Below, one piece after another: positions 8,141 through 12,884 of a stretch of DNA of 12,884 nucleotides. Source of the DNA: Ignavibacteria bacterium (GTDB taxonomy: Bacteria > Bacteroidota > Ignavibacteria > Tepidaquicellales > OLB5); NCBI GenBank assembly GCA_030835005.1, contig JAUQWT010000281.1, positions 1-12,884 on the forward strand. The letters are read 5' to 3'. The notes under the pieces were generated by a model. The model had not been told where the DNA came from, ran no database searches, and saw only the letters and a list, made by a program, of their open reading frames with translations. A program made the position numbers and the translations under genes. Position 1 is the first letter of the stretch. Each line of letters begins with the position of its first letter.

Positions 8141-8297
8141 TATAAGAAACACAATTTTTTGCTCTTTCCGTGGGTTTTTGTTATATTTTTTGACATAAAT
8201 ACAATAAATGCCGCTCGGTTTGGCTCCTTATGAAGAGGAAAAGCGGACTTTCTTAAAACATTCAAAATTCAATTTTAGCGTAAATGTCTAATATTTC

Positions 8298-8355
8298 ATG
8301 TTTCTGACTTTTAAATATGTGAACTTTCAGAAACATTTCCGAATTAGTTTCAGAA
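8298..8355. repeat. 10-bp inverted repeat plus repeated TTTCAGAA half-site
   Basis: ATGTTTCTGA (8298-8307) is the exact reverse complement of TCAGAAACAT (8327-8336), with a 19-nt spacer. The motif TTTCAGAA, which overlaps the right arm (8326-8333), occurs again at 8348-8355, 22 bp further on. It could be a multi-site operator or a hairpin; about 130-190 bp upstream of the promoter at 8488-8519. Confidence 0.4.
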
Positions 8356-8398
8356 CTTAAATATCAAAAACTTAATTTAATATTTTTCCTGATTTATA

Positions 8399-8416
8399 TA
8401 TATGTTATTACATATA
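8399..8416. repeat. AT-rich 18-bp palindrome
   Basis: TATATGT (8399-8405) and ACATATA (8410-8416) form a perfect 7-bp inverted repeat around a 4-nt centre. In such AT-rich sequence chance is a real alternative, so function is only a suggestion. Confidence 0.3.
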
Positions 8417-8487
8417 GTTATAGGTAATATTCCAATTTAATTTTGCTGTCATTTTGCAAAAAAAGAGAACAACAAAGCAATCATTTC

Positions 8488-8519
8488 TTTGTTAAGTCAA
8501 CTTTTTGAAATTATCTTTG
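8488..8519 (+). promoter_or_regulatory. Bacteroidetes-type -33/-7 promoter of the four-gene operon
   Basis: TTTG (8488-8491), a 20-nt spacer and TATCTTTG (8512-8519) match in full the known Bacteroidetes consensus TTTG, 19-21 nt, TAnnTTTG. Transcription would begin near 8526, leaving a leader of about 45 nt with AAAGGA (8557-8562) placed 9 nt before the ATG at 8572. Confidence 0.75.
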
Positions 8520-8571
8520 TAACAAGTAAAACTTAACAACAAAATATTCTTCTGAGAAAGGAATTTAAAAA

Positions 8572-8982
8572 ATGTTTGGATTCGGGAAAAAAATCGAGAA
8601 AGACCCTAAAAAAGCTATTGAAAATGCTGATAATGCCATCAATTCCGGTGTTACAGGTTTTCTAACAAAGACTTTCATGGGCAAAGATTTTGTTGACCAG
8701 GCAAATGCTGGTCTGAATATGGCAAAGAATTATACAGATACAAGCAATCTTTCACAAACAGGCATGGGAGCTACAGCAGAAGTACTCAGCATTGCAGATA
8801 CCGGTGCACTTATTAATTACAACCCGGTTGTTAAAATGAAACTTAACATTACTCCGCAGTTTGGTCCGGCTTTTCAGGCAGATGTTGAAACAGCGGTTTC
8901 AAAGATCGCAATTCCCAGAGTGGGCGATAAAATAAACATCAAGTATAATCCTGCAAATACATCACAAGTTTTGGTGGTTTAA
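8572..8982 (+). CDS. Small protein with C-terminal beta-barrel-like domain, function unknown
   Basis: A 136-residue protein, first of four small genes. Residues 1-60 look helical and amphipathic (KDPKKAIENADNAINSGV; a Gly/Phe-rich first five residues). Residues 64-136 look all-beta: ATAEVLSIADTGALINYNPVVKMKLNI, then IAIPRVGDKINIKYNPANTSQVLVV. The pattern 'VL..DTG..IN.NP.VK..L.I ... P.VGD.I...Y.P.....V' resembles, from memory, a small beta domain found C-terminally in assorted bacterial proteins. No signal peptide or membrane helix is seen. The start is supported by AAAGGA and a strong Bacteroidetes-type promoter, so expression is probably high. It is 40 nt ahead of the lipoprotein gene. I cannot assign a function. 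Confidence 0.85.
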   Translation: MFGFGKKIEKDPKKAIENADNAINSGVTGFLTKTFMGKDFVDQANAGLNMAKNYTDTSNLSQTGMGATAEVLSIADTGALINYNPVVKMKLNITPQFGPAFQADVETAVSKIAIPRVGDKINIKYNPANTSQVLVV

Positions 8983-9022
8983 CCGGTCAACCAATAACTA
9001 TATAGGAGATAAGAATAATAAA

Positions 9023-9430
9023 ATGAAATTCACGAGAATAGTTTTTATTGTATTTGCTGCAATAATAATGTTATCCGGCTGCAGCAAGATAAAACAAATA
9101 CAGGAAATATCTGACAAAATATCCGGGGATAAACTATACTTCTGTGAGCGTTACGTGACTAAAGAGATTGGAGAAGGCACGAAGTTTAAACCGGGAAAGA
9201 TCACAGTTATGCTTAAGCTGAACAATCCGATAGGCGAAAAAGAAGTTGATATAAATGTAACTGACATTGCCACGGGTAAACCTGTTGAGACCTTTCCGTT
9301 CACGGTGCAGTCAAACTGGGATTATATTCATTTTGATGACGTAGAATTCAAGGAAAAAGGAAAATTCAAAGTCAGCTGTATCAAGAAAAACGGTGATGTA
9401 ATTGCAACAAACGAAGTTGAGATCATATAA
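9023..9430 (+). CDS. Putative lipoprotein, function unknown
   Basis: A 135-residue protein with a classic lipoprotein signal: a hydrophobic stretch (5-17) and lipobox LSGC with Cys20 as the lipid-bearing residue, so it is likely anchored to a membrane. The mature part (about 36-135) looks like a beta-sandwich: LYFCERYVTKEIGEG, ITVMLKL, VDINVTDIATGKPVETFPFTV, then WDYIHFDDVEF (99-109) and GKFKVSCIKKNGDVIATNEVEII. Cys41 and Cys119 could form a disulfide if exported. I know similar lipoproteins only as hypothetical. AGGAG lies 14 nt upstream, rather far. It is second in the operon from the 8488-8519 promoter. Confidence 0.85.
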   Translation: MKFTRIVFIVFAAIIMLSGCSKIKQIQEISDKISGDKLYFCERYVTKEIGEGTKFKPGKITVMLKLNNPIGEKEVDINVTDIATGKPVETFPFTVQSNWDYIHFDDVEFKEKGKFKVSCIKKNGDVIATNEVEII

Positions 9431-9442
9431 CCTGTTTATAAA

Positions 9443-9634
9443 ATGATGATGAATGATATTCTTGAAAAAACAGATGATGTTGACCTGACCGGAGGTGCTC
9501 TTAATTATGCAGTAAGCAGGGTCAGCAGGTATAAAACAGGTGTCTTTTTTAACGTAGTATTCTTTCTTCTGGCAGGGTTGATAATTGCAGGGACAGCACT
9601 ATATATAATTTTTATGATCTTAAAAAGTGTTTAG
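9443..9634 (+). CDS. Small single-helix membrane protein, unknown
   Basis: A 63-residue product with three consecutive ATG codons (9443, 9446, 9449) as possible starts and no clear ribosome site. Residues 4-32 are polar; residues about 33-60 are strongly hydrophobic (VFFNVVFFLLAGLIIAGTAL and on), long enough for one membrane helix. Arg26, Arg29 and Lys31 just before the helix favour a cytoplasmic N-terminus. It begins 12 nt after the lipoprotein stop and ends 28 nt before the next gene, which supports it being a real operon member rather than a chance frame. No family is recognised. Confidence 0.65.
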   Translation: MMMNDILEKTDDVDLTGGALNYAVSRVSRYKTGVFFNVVFFLLAGLIIAGTALYIIFMILKSV

Positions 9635-9662
9635 TACAGAGCAAGCAAAAGATTAATAAAGG

Positions 9663-9923
9663 ATGGAAGCAATTAATGGAATAACAATTGAGCGCTATGC
9701 GGAGCTTTGTGCTAAGATGAATGATGTTTTCAGGAACAGGGAAGCCTGCTTGAAAATTGCAGCCTCAGAAGGCATAAAGAAAGATGATTGGGAAGCTGCA
9801 CATAAAACATGGCAAGCCAGAATGACAGACCCTTCTGATATGGGAAAAACTGCATCAGTTTTCCAGAAATCCTGGCAGGCAGCAATAAAATTCAAGAAAG
9901 AATCTAAAGGGGCTTCAACTTAA
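9663..9923 (+). CDS. Small helical protein, DUF6620-like, unknown function
   Basis: An 86-residue soluble protein, predicted all-helical: INGITIERYAELCAKMNDV (4-22), a middle helix EACLKIAASEGIKKDDWEAAHKTW (27-50), ARMTDPSDMGKTASVFQKSWQAAIKF. The order 'I.GI..E.YAE..AK...W..A...W..RM.D' recalls, from memory, proteins placed in DUF6620; this is a resemblance, not a search result. No signal or membrane segment is seen. AAAGG touches the ATG, too close for a usual ribosome site; the next ATG would remove the conserved first helix, so I keep 9663. It is last of the four-gene operon and is followed 27 nt later by a strong terminator. Confidence 0.8.
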   Translation: MEAINGITIERYAELCAKMNDVFRNREACLKIAASEGIKKDDWEAAHKTWQARMTDPSDMGKTASVFQKSWQAAIKFKKESKGAST

Positions 9924-9950
9924 TACAGATTTTTCATTTACTCCCCCCAT

Positions 9951-9978
9951 AAGCCGCGATTTTTTGCGGCTTTTTTTT
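9951..9978 (+). terminator. Rho-independent terminator of the four-gene operon
   Basis: AAGCCGC (9951-9957) pairs perfectly with GCGGCTT (9966-9972) around an 8-nt loop, and a run of eight T (9971-9978) overlaps the stem end. It lies 27 nt after the stop at 9923. Confidence 0.92.
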
Positions 9979-10110
9979 GACCCAAACTCACAGAATACTT
10001 CTTATTGGCCAAAAAGGAGCAATTTCATAATCATTGCTTTGTAAACCATTAGACTATATACTTCATCATATTATAAACAAAAAGTCATTAACATTAAATC
10101 TGGAATATTT

Positions 10111-11004
10111 ATGAAATATTTAACAATTATACTAATGGGAACTATCTTAACAGCGTTTTCCGCGAGAAGTGTTATGGCCGACGATGCAAGACTTCTTTTT
10201 GAAAAGATCATTCCAACACAGTCCGGAAAAGAACTTACCACTAAGCTTATTGCTGGCGGAGTGACAGTTTCAACCTGGGCCAATAATGAAGTCAGTGTAA
10301 AAGTTTACGGTAACGATGAAGCAGAAGAGAAAATAATATTTTCTGCAGAAGAAACCAATGAAGGGGTAAAAGTTGACGGCAAACAGAAGGATTCAAAGAA
10401 CTTTAAGAACCTGACAATTAAAGTTGAGATTATTGTACCTTTGAATTATAACATAAAACTCTATAGTTCCGGAGGCAGTTTTGCTATTTCAGGATTGAAC
10501 GGCACTATTGTAGCTAACTCTTCAGGCGGAAGCATTAAGATCGAAAATACTGCCGGTAATATTCAGGCTTACACTGCCGGAGGTAATATTAAGATCGAAA
10601 CATCTGTGGGCGATATTAAGACTTCGACATCCGGAGGCAGAATATCAATAGACAATTATGACGGGAATATAGATGCTTCTACGGCGGGCGGAGATATACA
10701 TTTGCAGGGAAAGAACGGGAAGATCGATGCTTCGACTGCCGGAGGGAATATTAAGCTGGATTATACAGGGAAGAATTACGGCATGGATCTAAGTACTTTA
10801 GGAGGCAATATTTATGCTACCTTGCCGCCTGATTTTGATGCCGATGCTGATCTTGGAACCCTTGCCGGAAATATCAAGTGCGATTTTGCAAGAGTTGAAA
10901 ATAATAATCATGTTTCCTGCTCAGTGAGGACAAAATTCAATAACGGCGGCGAAACATTTAAATGTACAACCTCTGCCGGAAACATAACGATCACAAAAAA
11001 GTAA
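10111..11004 (+). CDS. Secreted DUF4097-like beta-solenoid repeat protein
   Basis: A 297-residue protein with an export signal (hydrophobic 4-16, likely cleavage after VMA, about residue 23). It has an N-terminal strand-rich lead (about 28-110) and then a row of repeats headed by SSGG, TAGG or TSGG at residues 119, 137, 155, 173, 191 and 209: an exact 18-residue step, later 20 and 21 (229, 250), with a last TSAG near 287. Each unit reads roughly '[ST]xGG.I.I....G.I.A', as expected for one rung of a right-handed beta-solenoid, and matches the DUF4097 family (putative adhesin-like/LiaG-like proteins). Location would be periplasm or cell surface; the role is unknown. No strong ribosome site or promoter is seen. 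Terminators on both sides suggest a single-gene transcript. Confidence 0.88.
   Translation: MKYLTIILMGTILTAFSARSVMADDARLLFEKIIPTQSGKELTTKLIAGGVTVSTWANNEVSVKVYGNDEAEEKIIFSAEETNEGVKVDGKQKDSKNFKNLTIKVEIIVPLNYNIKLYSSGGSFAISGLNGTIVANSSGGSIKIENTAGNIQAYTAGGNIKIETSVGDIKTSTSGGRISIDNYDGNIDASTAGGDIHLQGKNGKIDASTAGGNIKLDYTGKNYGMDLSTLGGNIYATLPPDFDADADLGTLAGNIKCDFARVENNNHVSCSVRTKFNNGGETFKCTTSAGNITITKK
10465..10746 (+). repeat. 54-bp coding repeat (18-residue beta rungs)
   Basis: Inside the solenoid gene, Gly-Gly codon pairs recur every 54 bp (motifs such as TCCGGAGGC, TCAGGCGGA, GCCGGAGGT). The protein period is exact over six heads, but the DNA between has diverged, so the array is old rather than freshly duplicated. 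Confidence 0.75.
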
Positions 11005-11023
11005 GGTTTCATTTTTTGAACAG

Positions 11024-11058
11024 GCAGGACCAACACAAATTGCTGGTCCTGCTTTTTT
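11024..11058 (+). terminator. Rho-independent terminator after the solenoid gene
   Basis: GCAGGACCA (11024-11032) pairs perfectly with TGGTCCTGC (11044-11052) around an 11-nt loop, followed by six T. It begins 20 nt after the stop at 11004. Confidence 0.9.
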
Positions 11059-11190
11059 GTTCACAGAAATCAATGCCGTAACCCTATCCCGGTGAATTCT
11101 TGTTACTCTGAAACAAATAAGCCCTTATGCGGATTTAATGATTATAATAGTATCATTGAAAAGTCTGTTTAAATATCATAACTTGCTTTG

Positions 11191-12462
11191 ATGAATAGAA
11201 ATTATGCAGTAATAGCGGTATTAATCATAATATTTGCCTTAAACACTTATTCACAGCAAAAATTGCTTATACCAATGGATGTCAGCTCTCAAACTGACCA
11301 TTTAAGAGCATATGGAATAGCATACAGATACCTTTTGCACGGAAAAGAGCTGGATTGGCTGCTGAATTACCGGGGGGGGTCTTTCCTGTTTGATTATTCC
11401 GAAGAATTGACAGCTGAGTGCGTAGCAAAAGGTGTAAGCTATGAATTGCTTTCCGGAACGCAGGCGGCACAGGTTTACGCTGAAGTACAGGCAGAAGAAA
11501 ATAACATGGATGTAGTCAGGCTTGAAAAAGTAGCTAAGATAGCAGTTTACGTCCCTCCAAACTCACTGCCATGGGATGATGCCGTTCAGCTTGCTCTGGA
11601 TTATGTTGAAATTCCATATGACAAGGTTTGGGATGAAGAAGTCTTGCAGGGAAAACTAAAAGATTATGACTGGCTTCATTTACACCATGAGGATTTTACA
11701 GGTCAATATGGGAAATTTTTCGCAGCGTTTGGTTCATCAGCTTGGTACCTTACTCAAAAGCAAACAAATGAAGATATGGCAAAGAAGCTGGGCTACCCAA
11801 AAGTTTCTGAGCTTAAACTTGCCGTGGTGAAGAAATTGAGAGACTATGTTTCAGGCGGCGGATTTATGTTTACAATGTGTTCCGGGGCAACCACGCCGGA
11901 TATAGCCCTTGCCTCACAATACACTGATATTTGCGACGCAATGTATGACGGCGATCCGGCAGATCAGAATGCGAATGATAAGCTGAATTATTCAGAGTGC
12001 ATGGTATTTCAGAATTTTCATGTTCAGATGAATCCATACGTTTATGAATATTCCGATATAGACGTAACCGATCAGGAGCTTATGGCAGGCATGTATAATG
12101 ATTATTTTACGTTATTTGACTTTAAGGCAAAGATAGATCCCGTTCCAACAATGCTAACTCAATGCCATACATCTGCTGTGAAGGGATTTCTTGGGCAGGA
12201 ATCTGCTTTCAAAGAGGAATTCCTGAAGCCAAGCATGACCATCCTTGCCAAAAATGATGGTACGGACTGGGTCAGATATGTACACGGCAATCTCGGCAGG
12301 GGTACTTTTACATTATATGGCGGGCATGACCCCGAAGATTATCAGCATGCAGTTGGCGACCCTAAGACAGATCTCTCGATGCATAAAAACTCCCCCGGCT
12401 ACAGGCTGATTTTAAATAATGTACTCTTCCCTGCTGCTAAAAAGAAGAAACTTAAAACCTGA
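11191..12462 (+). CDS. Secreted protein with class I amidotransferase-like fold, unknown function
   Basis: I start at the ATG at 11191; a TTG one codon earlier is in frame but unneeded. The 423 residues begin with a signal-like stretch (VIAVLIIIFALNTYS, 7-21). Landmarks are LLNYRGGSFLFD (57-68), AVYVPPNSLPWDDAV (118-132), the block YDWLHLHHEDFTGQYGKF (159-176), GGGFMFTMCSG (222-232, Cys230 at a nucleophile-elbow-like turn), GTFTLYGGHDPEDYQH (371-386) and NSPGYRLILNNVLF (400-413). From memory, relatives in Bacteroidota and Gemmatimonadota are often named asparagine synthetase B, but neither an N-terminal Ntn cysteine nor an ATP-pyrophosphatase domain is present, so I do not adopt that name. 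The order of motifs suggests a ThuA/GATase1-like fold (inference). An eight-G run encodes part of the conserved RGG. Only a REP-like element follows. Confidence 0.85.
   Translation: MNRNYAVIAVLIIIFALNTYSQQKLLIPMDVSSQTDHLRAYGIAYRYLLHGKELDWLLNYRGGSFLFDYSEELTAECVAKGVSYELLSGTQAAQVYAEVQAEENNMDVVRLEKVAKIAVYVPPNSLPWDDAVQLALDYVEIPYDKVWDEEVLQGKLKDYDWLHLHHEDFTGQYGKFFAAFGSSAWYLTQKQTNEDMAKKLGYPKVSELKLAVVKKLRDYVSGGGFMFTMCSGATTPDIALASQYTDICDAMYDGDPADQNANDKLNYSECMVFQNFHVQMNPYVYEYSDIDVTDQELMAGMYNDYFTLFDFKAKIDPVPTMLTQCHTSAVKGFLGQESAFKEEFLKPSMTILAKNDGTDWVRYVHGNLGRGTFTLYGGHDPEDYQHAVGDPKTDLSMHKNSPGYRLILNNVLFPAAKKKKLKT
11372..11379 (+). repeat. Poly-G tract (8 G) inside a coding region
   Basis: Codons 61-63 (CGG GGG GGG) of the 423-residue protein create eight consecutive G in an otherwise AT-rich gene. 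Slippage by one base would shift the frame near residue 63 and truncate the product. Confidence 0.9.
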
Positions 12463-12485
12463 ATTAATCTGTAAGAATTAATTAC

Positions 12486-12547
12486 TTGCGAGCGAAGCGA
12501 AACAATCCCATTGTTTAAACAAGATTGCCTCACCTCAAATCACGCAA
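12486..12547. repeat. REP-like imperfect palindrome between convergent genes
   Basis: TTGCG (12486-12490) and CGCAA (12543-12547) are complementary and share their centre (12516.5) with the palindrome GTTTAAAC (12513-12520). Between them CAATC (12503-12507) can pair with GATTG (12523-12527) with a 3-nt offset. The left arm, with GCGAGCGAAGCGAA (12488-12501), resembles a dispersed 'GCGAGCGAAGCGAAGCAATC' repeat that I recall from Chlorobi/Bacteroidota genomes. Only one copy lies in this window. Confidence 0.55.
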
Positions 12548-12554
12548 TTACTAT

Positions 12555-12884
12555 TTACTTCAGCTTTTTATTGCCTTTGTGTTTTCCTTTGTGCTTGCCT
12601 TTGTGCTTGCCTTTGTGTTTATCCTTCATTTCTTTCTTATGAGTTTCCCACAATTTTATCTGATCAGTATTGAGCAGTGAATTGATCTGAGTATTTGTTG
12701 ACTCTCTCATTGCTTTCATCTTGTCCTTCATCGCAGTTTTATCCTGATCATTCTTTGACGATTCCCAAATAGCTTTCCTTTCCTTAGACTGTGTAAGTAA
12801 AATGTCGTAGATCTGTTTGTGCTGATCATCGCTGAGTGATAGTTTTTCCTTCATCCTGTCTGCTCTTTTCTGAGCGCGTTCTTC
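12555..12884 (-). CDS. Spy/CpxP- or DUF4890-like protein with (KHKG)x4 tail (partial, N-terminus off the right edge)
   Basis: The frame is open from the window edge to a TAA at 12557-12555, giving at least 109 residues. The in-frame ATG at 12854 is probably internal, because the ten codons before it (EERAQKRADR) continue the same helix and fit the family. The visible part is a charged helical protein with two LTxxQ-like segments, KLSLSDDQHKQIYDIL and LLNTDQIKLWETHKKEM, spaced as in Spy/CpxP/DUF4890 periplasmic proteins. A signal peptide would lie outside the window. The C-terminus is a Lys/His/Gly tail, KHKG repeated four times, then NKKLK. Such tails may bind metals or polyanions; this is inference. 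It converges on the 423-residue gene. Confidence 0.78.
   Translation of the reverse strand, partial: EERAQKRADRMKEKLSLSDDQHKQIYDILLTQSKERKAIWESSKNDQDKTAMKDKMKAMRESTNTQINSLLNTDQIKLWETHKKEMKDKHKGKHKGKHKGKHKGNKKLK
12574..12621 (-). repeat. 12-bp tandem repeat x4 encoding KHKG
   Basis: Four units based on CCTTTGTGCTTG (plus strand) run head to tail at 12574, 12586, 12598 and 12610; the two middle units are identical and the outer two differ at two or three of the last three bases. Each encodes Lys-His-Lys-Gly on the minus strand. Confidence 0.85.

Larger units (their letters stand above)
8093..8571. other. AT-rich divergent control region (479 bp, no convincing gene)
   Basis: This stretch separates the minus-strand SPFFNKN pair from the plus-strand four-gene operon. 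It holds, left to right: a repeat-palindrome-repeat array (8111-8140); a TTGACA at 8190-8195 without a matching -10; a 27-codon open frame (8208-8291, ATG CCG CTC to TAA) without a ribosome site; within it a weak dyad CCGCT (8211-8215)/AGCGG (8242-8246); an inverted repeat plus a repeated TTTCAGAA (8298-8355); a palindrome (8399-8416); and the promoter of the downstream operon (8488-8519). I see no tRNA or known riboswitch. Confidence 0.6.

Noticed and set aside
9942..9947. Run of six C in the gap before the terminator
   Set aside because: Short and non-coding, with no gene whose frame or promoter it could switch.
10465..10746. 54-bp periodicity as a CRISPR-like array
   Set aside because: The period is in the protein (18 residues), the DNA units are diverged and in frame in a secreted protein; there are no constant repeats with unique spacers.
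11143..11148. TATAAT before the gene at 11191
   Set aside because: No acceptable -35 element at 16-18 bp spacing; AT-rich background makes chance likely.
11188..11190. TTG start one codon before the ATG of the 423-residue gene
   Set aside because: The ATG at 11191 is adjacent and sufficient; nothing favours TTG.
12852..12854. ATG at 12854 as the true start of the Spy-like gene
   Set aside because: The frame stays open to the edge and the preceding codons (EERAQKRADR) continue the family pattern, so the gene is treated as partial.

Overview
The window reads as AT-rich bacterial chromosome from the Bacteroidota/Ignavibacteriota (FCB) side of the tree. Three signs point there. A Bacteroidetes-type -33/-7 promoter (TTTG, 20 nt, TATCTTTG) stands before position 8572. 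Two large proteins carry the SPFFNKN motif, which I know only from that group. Most of the other proteins (SRPBCC, DUF4097-like, a Spy/DUF4890-like protein and a secreted amidotransferase-fold-like protein) have the look of that group. I see no phage, transposase, CRISPR, tRNA or rRNA. The gene content looks chromosomal and largely vertical.

Layout. (1) 1-1823, minus strand: the start and most of a secreted S41-type peptidase ending in a TPR-like region, cut by the left edge. (2) 2048-3502, plus: a Thermus-type isocitrate dehydrogenase with the extra C-terminal domain, closed by a hairpin terminator. (3) 3676-5194, plus: a tight three-gene run of an SRPBCC protein, a GNAT acetyltransferase and pdxH (PLP synthesis). 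(4) 5196-8092, minus: two tandem full-length paralogues of unknown function, joined by a 4-nt TTGA overlap; they converge on pdxH with one base between the stop codons. (5) 8093-8571: a 479-bp AT-rich divergent control region with several paired repeats, small dyads and a strong promoter. (6) 8572-9923, plus: four small uncharacterised genes (beta-domain protein, lipoprotein, one-helix membrane protein, small helical protein) that form one unit from that promoter to a clear terminator. (7) 10111-11004, plus: a secreted protein with an exact 18-residue beta-repeat, with its own terminator. (8) 11191-12462, plus: a secreted 423-residue protein of a family often misnamed asparagine synthetase B, with an eight-G run in a conserved motif. 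(9) 12486-12547: an imperfect palindromic REP-like element between convergent genes. (10) 12555-12884, minus: a Spy/DUF4890-like protein with a (KHKG)x4 tail, cut by the right edge.

Metabolic housekeeping (icd, pdxH) is mixed with envelope proteins; at least five products carry or may carry export signals or membrane segments. The least explained parts are the four-gene operon at 8572-9923, the SPFFNKN pair, and the repeat-rich control region that separates and may co-regulate them.
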